DNA of 5,906 nucleotides, taken from an uncultured Phascolarctobacterium sp. (GTDB taxonomy: Bacteria; Bacillota; Negativicutes; Acidaminococcales; Acidaminococcaceae). This document shows positions 1 to 5,072 of the stretch, piece by piece. Position 1 is the first letter of the stretch; every line of letters begins with the position of its first letter. The DNA is taken from NCBI GenBank assembly GCA_900547415.1, contig URGS01000049.1:1-5906 (forward strand), in the 5' to 3' direction. A program made the position numbers and the translations under genes. Under the pieces are notes generated by a model, which searched no databases, had not been told where the DNA came from, and saw nothing but the letters and a program-made list of their open reading frames with translations.

Positions 1-5
1 GGGCA

Positions 6-150
6 CCTCCCCTTTCAGGGGAGGCGTTGCTCGGTTTTCCTCCACAGGGCTCCCTCCGCAGAGGGAGCTGTCAGAGGTTCACTATTCCGCTTGCGGAATA
101 GTGAAGTCGCTTTAGCGACCGGTGTATTCAATCTGAGATTGAATACACCG
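6..150. repeat. Cluster of five tandem perfect hairpins (intergenic repeat)
   Basis: Five inverted repeats lie nearly end to end. Arms 6-12/18-24 give 7 bp with a 5-base loop. Arms 49-56/61-68 give 8 bp (GCTCCCTC/GAGGGAGC) with a 4-base loop. Arms 78-90/93-105 give 13 bp with a 2-base gap. Arms 106-111/114-119 give 6 bp. Arms 120-133/137-150 give 14 bp with a 3-base loop. All are perfect, and the last three abut without a spare base. No protein is supported here. The CTGTCAG (68-74) and CTGACTGAGG (164-173) segments on either side resemble, from memory, the ends of short palindromic intergenic repeats common in gut Bacillota; that link is inference. The run reaches the window edge, so the left end of the unit may be missing. 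Confidence 0.8.
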
Positions 151-265
151 CCTTTCCGATAGGCTGACTGAGGATAAGCCCCTCAAATCAGACTTCATAC
201 CAGTTGCGTTTATCCCTTCCTCGCCTCCTTCCGCAGCGCGGATGGTGGAGGATATTCCTTCACGC
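151..265. other. Non-coding spacer, no gene seen
   Basis: This spacer lies between the hairpin cluster and the terminator of the next gene. A weak dyad, TGAGG 169-173 with CCTCA 181-185, is visible. An open minus-strand frame crosses the region, but it starts inside the terminator and runs into the hairpin repeats without a ribosome binding site, so I do not call it a gene. Confidence 0.5.
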
Positions 266-315
266 AAAACGAGGGTGCAGCCGCCGTTTCCCTTCGGCGT
301 TCGCACCCTCGTTTT
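266..315 (-). terminator. Large intrinsic terminator after the 328-651 gene
   Basis: A perfect 13-bp stem pairs 266-278 with 303-315 (AAAACGAGGGTGC and its complement). The 24-base loop holds a second small stem, 282-286 with 295-299. Read on the minus strand, the distal arm ends in TTTT, and the hairpin starts 12 bases after the stop codon. The uridine tract is short, but the position and strength fit a terminator for the preceding minus-strand gene. Confidence 0.75.
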
Positions 316-327
316 CATATTTCTTTC

Positions 328-651
328 TTACGCCGCTTCCGCGTCGCTATTTTTCTTTTCCAGCTTTTCCTGCTCCTTACGAGCTTTTTCCGCTTTTTCT
401 GCTCTTTCTTCACGCAGCTTGCGCTCCTGCTTCAGTCTGCGCTCTATATCCTTTTTGGAAAGCTTTTTTTCTTCCTTCTTAGGATCAATAAGCTTACCCA
501 CCTTAGGTTTGTCTTCACTAATCTCAATACCTTTGCTTACAGGAATAGTCTGAACACGAACAGGCGGTTCCTCCTTTGCCAGCACGGGAGATATATTTGC
601 AAATAAATATCCTGCTGCTAAAACTGCAGCGGTCACAGACTTGTAGCCCAT
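328..651 (-). CDS. Small exported Lys/Glu-rich protein, probable helical coiled coil, unknown function
   Basis: The product is 107 residues. Residues 1-25 look like a Sec signal peptide: a lysine at position 4, a hydrophobic core and a SPVLA|KEE cleavage site. After a short linker, residues about 57-101 are almost entirely Lys, Glu, Arg, Ala and Leu, as expected for a long charged helix or coiled coil. There is no cysteine, enzyme motif or lipobox. The start is ATG at 651, with AAGGAG (minus strand, 660-665) 8 bases upstream. The gene has its own promoter (689-717) and terminator (266-315), so it is a single-gene unit divergent from the UPF0173 gene. The protein is probably periplasmic or envelope-associated. 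I do not recognise a family, and low-complexity helices of this kind match many unrelated proteins. Confidence 0.75.
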   Translation of the reverse strand: MGYKSVTAAVLAAGYLFANISPVLAKEEPPVRVQTIPVSKGIEISEDKPKVGKLIDPKKEEKKLSKKDIERRLKQERKLREERAEKAEKARKEQEKLEKKNSDAEAA

Positions 652-688
652 ATCTTATACTCCTTGAAAAAATACTTTCATAGCCTCA

Positions 689-717
689 ATTTTACCAATT
701 TTCACACAAAGTGTAAA
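689..717 (-). promoter_or_regulatory. Sigma-A-type promoter for the 328-651 gene
   Basis: On the minus strand there is a -35 box TTTACA (712-717) and a -10 box TAAAAT (689-694) with an ideal 17-base spacer. The predicted transcript starts near 682, about 30 bases upstream of the start codon. A partial dyad, ACAC-AAA-GTGT (704-714), lies across the spacer and the -35 box and could act as an operator. Confidence 0.65.
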
Positions 718-780
718 GTTAACTAGGCATAAGTTTCACATATTTCACAGAAAAAGTGCATAATATTACAGGAAAATCAT

Positions 781-808
781 TTCATATATTTCACAAAACC
801 GTTATAAT
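781..808 (+). promoter_or_regulatory. Promoter for the UPF0173 hydrolase gene
   Basis: A perfect -10 box TATAAT (803-808) follows a weak -35 box TTCATA (781-786) with a 16-base spacer. The predicted start is near 815, giving an 83-base leader. The -35 box lies inside one of the repeated TTTCAYA boxes, so an activator or repressor binding there would directly affect this promoter. Confidence 0.6.
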
Positions 809-824
809 GTATGTAGTACAATAA

Positions 825-860
825 ATTGTGAAGACTGCCTTAAAGCAGTACCGACACAAT
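825..860 (+). other. Structured 5' leader hairpin of the UPF0173 gene
   Basis: Nested arms are visible: ATTGTG 825-830 with CACAAT 855-860, and ACTGC 834-838 with GCAGT 845-849. A 3x5 internal loop lies between them and a 6-base loop caps the structure. It sits in the predicted leader, 22 bases before the Shine-Dalgarno sequence, and does not cover it. There is no U tract, so it is not a terminator. It may stabilise the mRNA or be a protein-binding dyad; neither is shown. Confidence 0.4.
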
Positions 861-897
861 AACAAAGCTACTGTTATATACCAAGGAGGTAAGACTA

Positions 898-1569
898 ATG
901 ACAGCAAAATTTCATTACATCAATCATGCATGCTTCGTAGTAGCCAAGAATAATTCCGCTATTATTTTTGACCCCTTCTTAGACGGAAACCCTGAAGGCT
1001 TAAAACCTGAGGATATTAAGGTTGATTATATTTTTGTCAGCCACGGACATTTTGACCATTTAGGCAGTGCCTTTGAAATTGCCAAAGCTAACGATGCAAC
1101 TATCATCTCCACCGCTGAAATAGCTGCTCTGGCTGAACAAGCAGGCTGCAAAGCTCATGGCATGCACCTTGGCGGAACCTATAAATTCCCCTTCGGTAAG
1201 GTACGTGTTACTATGGCATTCCACGGCAGTGGCGTAGCTGGTGGCCATGCCTGTGGTTTCGTAGTTGATTTTTATGGCACCAAGCTTTATTTTGCAGGTG
1301 ACACTGCACTCTTCAGCGATATGCAGCTTCTGCCTGAGCTTGACAAATTTGATTATGCAGTACTTCCCATTGGCGGCAACTTTACCATGGACCCTGACGA
1401 TGCTGCCTTGGCTGCAAAATTCCTGAAGCCTAAATATGTAATCCCTGTTCATTACAATACCTGGCCGCCAATCGAACAGGACGTTTACGCATACAAGGCT
1501 TATGTAGAAGAAACAACTCCCACCAAAGTATTGGTTGTAGACCCTGGTCAAACCATCGAAATTGAATAA
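898..1569 (+). CDS. UPF0173-type metal-dependent hydrolase (metallo-beta-lactamase fold)
   Basis: The product is 223 residues, the usual length for the UPF0173/YtkL family, which is related to UlaG-type lactonases. The metal-site signature HGHFDH is at residues 49-54. Further likely ligands are His109 (AFHGSG), Asp135 in AGDTA and His185 in VIPVHYNTWP. The N-terminal INHACF segment with Asn9-His10 is typical of the family. There is no signal peptide, so it is cytosolic. A hydrolase binding two metal ions is expected; the physiological substrate is unknown for most family members. The start is ATG at 898, with a near-perfect AAGGAGGT (883-890) 7 bases upstream. The gene is divergent from the small exported protein and followed by a terminator-like hairpin, so it is probably transcribed largely alone. 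Nothing is missing or truncated. Confidence 0.93.
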   Translation: MTAKFHYINHACFVVAKNNSAIIFDPFLDGNPEGLKPEDIKVDYIFVSHGHFDHLGSAFEIAKANDATIISTAEIAALAEQAGCKAHGMHLGGTYKFPFGKVRVTMAFHGSGVAGGHACGFVVDFYGTKLYFAGDTALFSDMQLLPELDKFDYAVLPIGGNFTMDPDDAALAAKFLKPKYVIPVHYNTWPPIEQDVYAYKAYVEETTPTKVLVVDPGQTIEIE

Positions 1570-1622
1570 TGCTCATTTATATTGACTGTTAAAAAGAACA
1601 ATATAATTGCTATTGACTAAAA

Positions 1623-1660
1623 AGCCATGTGCTCCATCTAAATGGCTGGAGCACACGGCT
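1623..1660 (+). terminator. Terminator-like hairpin between the hydrolase and the cysteine protein
   Basis: Arms 1623-1636 and 1647-1660 form a 14-bp stem with a single A-C mismatch and a 10-base loop. On the plus strand only a weak TTATATATTTAT tract follows. On the minus strand the hairpin is followed by five T's, a better terminator, although no minus-strand gene lies upstream. It most likely ends or attenuates transcription of the hydrolase gene. It covers the first ATG (1642) of the next open frame, which argues against that start. Confidence 0.55.
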
Positions 1661-1698
1661 TATATATTTATGATGAATTACTGATAGGAGAGAAAATA

Positions 1699-2136
1699 TT
1701 GGAAAAGCTGACAGAACAAGACATTACCTTTGTACGAGAAAAGGCTGATTTATACTTTATGCAGCAGGGACTGAGCTGTGGTCTGACCATGCTCCACTCT
1801 CTTAGCGATTACTATAACCACCCCATGAGCCCACAGGTATACGCTGCTATGAACGGTGTCATTGAAAACCGCGACAGACGCGAGCAATGCGGACTTTATA
1901 AGGGAGCTTTGATGTTTATTGCTATCCTAGGTACCTACTACGGTTGGGACCGTCCTCGCATCAACGCAGTTACCATCGACTTCGCCGAAAAACTAGAAGC
2001 ATATCTTGGCTCATTAAAATGCTACGAACTCCGCGGCGGCAAATTCCAAGATGGTGAGCCTCACGACAAATGTGCTCCGCTCACTATTAAAGCAATTAGC
2101 TTTACTCTTGAATATCTGAAAAACATTAAATTCTAA
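1699..2136 (+). CDS. C_GCAxxG_C_C-type putative redox-active cysteine protein
   Basis: I choose TTG at 1699, giving 145 residues. AGGAGAG (1686-1692) sits 6 bases upstream of it, whereas the in-frame ATG at 1642 lies in the loop of a terminator-like hairpin and has no ribosome binding site. With this start the four family cysteines are Cys27 (LSCGLTML), Cys64 in the CGLYKG core that corresponds to GCAxxG, Cys108 (KCYELRG) and Cys125 (DKCAPLT). Family members have a conserved cysteine set and are presumed to bind metal or act in redox chemistry; no function is established. The C-terminal third is helical. There is no signal peptide or obvious membrane anchor. The glycine-rich stretch often found before the core cysteine is absent here (residues about 45-62 are charged). 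The gene ends 54 bases before a strong terminator. Confidence 0.8.
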   Translation: MEKLTEQDITFVREKADLYFMQQGLSCGLTMLHSLSDYYNHPMSPQVYAAMNGVIENRDRREQCGLYKGALMFIAILGTYYGWDRPRINAVTIDFAEKLEAYLGSLKCYELRGGKFQDGEPHDKCAPLTIKAISFTLEYLKNIKF

Positions 2137-2190
2137 TTTAAAATGACATCATTATGGTGATTTTACTCAAAAACACCGCTTTTAATACAG

Positions 2191-2226
2191 AAAGTCTGGT
2201 TCCAGGATTTAGGAACCAGACTTTTT
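2191..2226. terminator. Terminator shared by convergent genes
   Basis: A perfect 13-bp stem pairs 2191-2203 with 2212-2224 around an 8-base loop. TTTTT (2222-2226) follows on the plus strand. On the minus strand the hairpin begins 5 bases after the recQ stop codon and ends in TTT. It separates the plus-strand cysteine protein gene from the minus-strand helicase gene and can serve both, more strongly the plus strand. Confidence 0.85.
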
Positions 2227-2230
2227 ATCT

Positions 2231-3478
2231 TTATATCTTTAAGAATTTACGCCAGGAAGCGTTTTTATTAGCATCACAGCAGCTGCAATGATTACACTGA
2301 CGCGGTGCCTGTTCACCAAAATATTCCATAAGATAGCGACGCAAACAGCTGCCTGTATAGCAATAGTTAAGCATCTTTTCAAGAAGCAGAAGTTCCTTAT
2401 CCTTAACGGTTAAGTCAGGTTGATCGTGACCAATAAGATATGCATTTACAGCCATATCGCTTTTATCGTAAAGAAGCAGACACTCAGATTCCAAACCGTC
2501 GCGTCCCGCACGACCTGCCTCCTGATAATAGCTTTCCAAATCCTTAGGCATATTATAATGAAGCACAAAACGTACGTCAGGCTTATCAATACCCATACCA
2601 AAGGCGTTTGTCGCCACAATAATAGGTACTCTGCCAGAAACAAAGTGATTTTGGTTCTCACGTCTTTCTTCTGGCGTCAAGCCTGCATGATAGCGCAGTG
2701 CATTATATCCCTGCTTAACCAACAGCTGAGTCACACTCTCAACCTTAGCACGAGTTGAACAGTAAATAATACCACACTGTCCTTCATGCTTTTTAAGAAA
2801 CTCCAATGTTGAACGATTTTTATCGTCCGTACGCTTAACACCGAAATAAAGATTGGGACGGTCAAAGCCTGTTACAACTATCTTGGCATCTGGAATTTCA
2901 AGTCTATTTAAAATATCCTGACGCACCTCGCTGGTTGCTGTTGCCGTAAAGGCTGCTATAAGCGGTTTTTTAGGCAGTTGATTAATAAAGTCATGGATAT
3001 TGTAATAGTCCTTGCGAAAGCTGCGTCCCCATTGAGATACGCAGTGAGCCTCATCCACAGCAACCATTGTAACATTAGCACGCTTGGCAAAAGCGCAGAA
3101 CTGCTGATTAGCTAAGCGCTCAGGTGCTACATACAAAAATTTACAGCGACCATTTAATGTATCATGAAGAATTTTTCCGTACTCATTAGTAGAAAGGCTG
3201 CTTTCCAGATACGCTGCAGGAATTTCTCTTTTACGCAATGCCTCTGCTTGATCCTTCATCAAAGAAATCAATGGGGAAATGACGAGGGTAACACCTGGAA
3301 GCAGCAATGACGGAAGCTGAAAGCAAACACTCTTACCTGCGCCAGTAGGCAGCACTGCAAGTACAGGGCGACCGTACAAAATCTCGCTGATAATTTCTTC
3401 CTGACCTTGTCGAAAGCTATCATAACCATAAAAATATTTTAACGCTTTATGCAAATACTCACTGGAATATGTTCTCAT
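2231..3478 (-). CDS. recQ: RecQ-family ATP-dependent DNA helicase, short form
   Basis: The product is 415 residues and should unwind DNA 3' to 5' during repair and recombination. Visible motifs are motif 0 FRQGQ (22-26), Walker A PTGAGKS (44-50), motif Ia SPLISLMKDQ (68-77), Walker B DEAH (142-145), TATAT (178-182), motif IV IIYCSTR, motif V ATNAFGMGIDKPDVR (289-303) and motif VI QEAGRAGRDG (319-328). The zinc module has likely ligands Cys378, Cys395, Cys398 and Cys401. The protein stops 14 residues later, so the winged-helix and HRDC domains of full-length RecQ (about 600 residues) are absent. A terminator follows at once, so this looks like a natural short form and not a recent break. The aromatic-rich loop reads SQWGRSFR instead of the usual SQWGHDFR or SQWGQDFR. 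The start is ATG at 3478 with AGAGGA close upstream. Confidence 0.93.
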   Translation of the reverse strand: MRTYSSEYLHKALKYFYGYDSFRQGQEEIISEILYGRPVLAVLPTGAGKSVCFQLPSLLLPGVTLVISPLISLMKDQAEALRKREIPAAYLESSLSTNEYGKILHDTLNGRCKFLYVAPERLANQQFCAFAKRANVTMVAVDEAHCVSQWGRSFRKDYYNIHDFINQLPKKPLIAAFTATATSEVRQDILNRLEIPDAKIVVTGFDRPNLYFGVKRTDDKNRSTLEFLKKHEGQCGIIYCSTRAKVESVTQLLVKQGYNALRYHAGLTPEERRENQNHFVSGRVPIIVATNAFGMGIDKPDVRFVLHYNMPKDLESYYQEAGRAGRDGLESECLLLYDKSDMAVNAYLIGHDQPDLTVKDKELLLLEKMLNYCYTGSCLRRYLMEYFGEQAPRQCNHCSCCDANKNASWRKFLKI

Positions 3479-3509
3479 AAATATCCTCTAAATTACTTAT
3501 TATGTCTCC

Positions 3510-3539
3510 ATTATAACACAAAGGCCATCCGCTCTTCAA
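3510..3539 (-). promoter_or_regulatory. Promoter for recQ
   Basis: On the minus strand a perfect -10 box TATAAT (3510-3515) is preceded by TGT, an extended -10. The -35 box TTGAAG (3534-3539) matches 4 of 6 and lies 18 bases upstream. The predicted start is near 3503, giving a leader of about 25 bases. No LexA-type dyad is evident. Confidence 0.65.
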
Positions 3540-3668
3540 AACTATAAATTTACAAAAACTTACCCCTAAATTTTGTCTGCCAAACGTTAAATCATAATCT
3601 ACCTTTTTCAAAAACTTTTAGCTAACACTTGCAACCAAAGCAAGGAAAACACCAGCAACTCCAAACAT
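3540..3668. other. AT-rich spacer between recQ and the mmcQ-type gene
   Basis: No conserved gene is visible. It holds a 20-codon hydrophobic minus-strand frame (start 3680, stop 3618-3620) without a ribosome binding site, discussed under findings. The rest is A-rich spacer upstream of the recQ promoter. Confidence 0.4.
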
Positions 3669-3705
3669 AAAAACATCCATGCAGCTGAAAACGCTACATG
3701 GATGT
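3669..3705 (-). terminator. Intrinsic terminator of the ABC ATPase / MmcQ operon
   Basis: A perfect 9-bp stem (ACATCCATG 3673-3681 with CATGGATGT 3697-3705) has a 15-base loop that contains a small AGC/GCT pairing. On the minus strand it is followed by TTTTT (3673-3669) and starts 3 bases after the stop codon of the mmcQ-type gene. This is a classical rho-independent terminator. Confidence 0.85.
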
Positions 3706-3708
3706 CTT

Positions 3709-4059
3709 TTACTTAGTCAGCTCATAGCTCTTAACAATATAATCGCAGATAACCTTTTCAGATACGCTTCCGTCTAGAAGAATGGTCATCCAATACTTTT
3801 TATTCATATGGTAGCCTGGCAAAAAGCCCGGAGAATAAGGGATCTTTTCAATATCCTCAGCAGATGCTTTGACATTAACAACCCATTTTTCTCCTCCACC
3901 CTCCAGACCTAGGCTTGATTTTCGAACTAGCATCACAATGGCATACCATTTTCTGTTGCGACGATGACGCAGCACCGCAGCATCAGGAGATGAGTCCCAA
4001 AGATATTCTGGATTTGTATCATAACGTGCCTTGGCAAAGGCAAAAACCTTATCACGCAT
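3709..4059 (-). CDS. MmcQ/YjbR family protein
   Basis: I choose ATG at 4059, giving 116 residues. AGGAAG (minus strand, 4067-4072) lies 7 bases upstream, and family members usually begin with this kind of short helix before the YxTxPEY segment. A longer reading from TTG at 4089 would overlap the preceding gene and lacks a ribosome binding site. Family marks are YDTNPEYLW (13-21), AVLRHRRNRKWYA (28-40), PGFLPGYHMNKKYW (77-90), the LDGSVS turn and the C-terminal SYELTK. The family has a CyaY-like fold and is often labelled DNA-binding, but its role is not settled. There is no signal or membrane segment. It follows the ABC ATPase gene by 17 bases in one operon and ends at a terminator. A functional link to transport is not evident. 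Confidence 0.88.
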   Translation of the reverse strand: MRDKVFAFAKARYDTNPEYLWDSSPDAAVLRHRRNRKWYAIVMLVRKSSLGLEGGGEKWVVNVKASAEDIEKIPYSPGFLPGYHMNKKYWMTILLDGSVSEKVICDYIVKSYELTK

Positions 4060-4076
4060 AGCATCACTTCCTAAAT

Positions 4077-4910
4077 CTACACGCCGCAAATTCTTTCTAA
4101 TAGGCTTTTTTCTTCTGCTTCGCCTTCTCTTTTAGGTTTTGTAGAAATTTCCAAGCTGCCACTGACAGGGTTCTTTACTACAGAAATGTCTGCCTTATAG
4201 GCACGACTCAGCAGTTCCTCTGTAAACGCTTCTGCAGGCGGAGCATCTGCAAGAAGCCTGCCCTCACCTAAAAGCAAAACGCGGGTACAGTATTTTGCGG
4301 CAAAGTTCAGCTCATGGACTACCATCAGCACAGTTTTACCCATTTGTGCCAGCTCTTTGGCAAAACGGAAGATTTCTTCCTGATACACCATATCCAGACC
4401 AGTTGTAGGCTCGTCCAAAAACAAAATTGGAGTTTGCTGTGCCAAGACCTTAGCCAAAAGAATTCGCTGCTTTTGACCACCGGAAACCTCTGTTACAGGT
4501 CTATCTGCCAAATCCAAAGTTCCAGTATATGCCATACAGTCCAATGCCAACTTTTCATCGTCGCCGCTTTCCTTCTCCCACCATTTCATATAGGGATAAC
4601 GTCCTGCGAGAACAATATCACGACCTGTGTAGCCAAAGCCAACCTCAACGTGCTGTTGCAAATAAGCAACGCAGCAGGCCAGCTCCTTGTCGTCATACTC
4701 CTCTAAAGACTTGCCAAAATAAAGTACATCACCGTTCTTCTTAGGCAGCAACCCGCGAATTGTTTTTAAAAAGGTACTTTTGCCTGCACCGTTGCAGCCA
4801 ATAATACCAACAATCTCACCCTTTTTTATTGTGGCATTCACGTCGGATATAACCACTTTATTTTCGTAGCCTATGGATAAATTTTTTATTTCAATGACAT
4901 TTTCCGACAT
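4077..4910 (-). CDS. FecE/BtuD-type ABC transporter ATP-binding protein
   Basis: The product is 277 residues, an intact nucleotide-binding domain of the iron-siderophore / haem / cobalamin importer class. Visible are Walker A GCNGAGKST (38-46), Q-loop Gln85-86 (AYLQQ), signature VSGGQKQR (142-149), Walker B ILFLDEP (162-168), D-loop TGLD (170-173) and H-loop His199 (VVHEL). The class is suggested by the one-domain layout and the spacing of GYTGRDIVLAGRYPY (93-107). It would hydrolyse ATP on the cytoplasmic face of a membrane importer. No FecCD-type permease or binding protein is in the window, and its only operon partner is the MmcQ/YjbR gene. The tail after residue about 250 is Lys/Glu-rich and may be species-specific. 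The start is ATG at 4910, with GGGAGG 6 bases upstream. The substrate cannot be told from the sequence. Confidence 0.92.
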   Translation of the reverse strand: MSENVIEIKNLSIGYENKVVISDVNATIKKGEIVGIIGCNGAGKSTFLKTIRGLLPKKNGDVLYFGKSLEEYDDKELACCVAYLQQHVEVGFGYTGRDIVLAGRYPYMKWWEKESGDDEKLALDCMAYTGTLDLADRPVTEVSGGQKQRILLAKVLAQQTPILFLDEPTTGLDMVYQEEIFRFAKELAQMGKTVLMVVHELNFAAKYCTRVLLLGEGRLLADAPPAEAFTEELLSRAYKADISVVKNPVSGSLEISTKPKREGEAEEKSLLERICGV

Positions 4911-4937
4911 ATTCAGCCTCCCAAGAAGTAATCTCGT

Positions 4938-4970
4938 TAGTATTATACTATATAAAGGAATAAAATTGAA
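4938..4970 (-). promoter_or_regulatory. Promoter with overlapping palindrome upstream of the ABC ATPase gene
   Basis: On the minus strand there is a perfect -10 TATAAT (4942-4947). The -35 is weak: TTCAAT (4965-4970), 17 bases upstream, matches only 3 of 6. A perfect palindrome with 6-base arms, TAGTAT-T-ATACTA (4938-4950), is centred on the -10 box, as expected for a repressor site. Its sequence is not a standard Fur box, so the regulator is unknown. Confidence 0.45.
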
Positions 4971-5018
4971 TGTTAAAGTTACGTCATAAAGCAGAGACTA
5001 GACACTAACTACACTTTT

Positions 5019-5041
5019 AAAAAATAATTATTCGCCGAATA
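5019..5041 (-). terminator. Weak terminator candidate after the 5073-5621 gene
   Basis: A short hairpin (TATTC/GAATA, 5029-5033 with 5037-5041, loop of 3) precedes a run of six T's on the minus strand (5024-5019), with four bases between. The stem is only 5 bp, so readthrough into the ABC ATPase operon is possible. No better terminator is visible between these genes. Confidence 0.3.
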
Positions 5042-5072
5042 TAGCAAGTAAATTACACACCTCTGTGCTGTA

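Larger units (their letters stand above)
676..832. promoter_or_regulatory. Repeated TTTCACA boxes in the divergent control region
   Basis: Exact TTTCACA copies occur at 700-706, 734-740, 743-749 and 789-795. TTTCATA variants occur at 676-682 and 780-786. A reverse-oriented TTGTGAA is at 826-832. The composite TTTCAYATATTTCACA is present twice (734-749 and 780-795), 46 bases apart, each time as a tandem pair with a 9-base period. One copy lies over the -35 region of the plus-strand promoter and another lies 17 bases upstream of the minus-strand -35 box. The placement suggests binding sites for a shared regulator of both genes. The regulator is not identified; the TTGTGAA half resembles half of a Rex operator, but the canonical arrangement is absent. 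Confidence 0.45.

Noticed and set aside
6..150. CRISPR array
   Set aside because: The repeats are different palindromes, not one direct repeat with unique spacers of regular length.
112..318. Minus-strand open frame of 68 codons
   Set aside because: It starts inside the terminator arm, has no ribosome binding site and passes into the hairpin repeats; its composition follows the repeats and not codon preference.
204..553. Two overlapping plus-strand frames, Phe/Ser/Leu rich
   Set aside because: They are antisense reflections of the Lys/Glu-rich exported protein gene; the composition is the expected mirror of AAG/GAA codons.
789..832. Rex operator
   Set aside because: Exact half-site sequences TTCACAA (790-796) and TTGTGAA (826-832) occur, but in the reverse order and 29 bases apart, not TTGTGAA-N4-TTCACAA.
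1060..1551. Minus-strand frame of 163 codons
   Set aside because: It lies wholly within the UPF0173 gene, which has all its catalytic residues; no separate signals.
2420..2758. Frames on both strands within recQ
   Set aside because: Shadows of the helicase motif region; no recognisable protein.
2231..3478. Frameshifted or broken recQ
   Set aside because: Downstream of the stop there are only 4 bases before the terminator stem, so no leftover winged-helix or HRDC coding sequence exists.
4060..4089. Longer MmcQ/YjbR start at TTG 4089
   Set aside because: It overlaps the ABC ATPase stop, lacks a ribosome binding site, and ATG 4059 has AGGAAG at 7 bases and fits family length.
4314..4744. Plus-strand frames within the ABC ATPase gene
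   Set aside because: Antisense to intact Walker, signature and H-loop motifs of the real gene.
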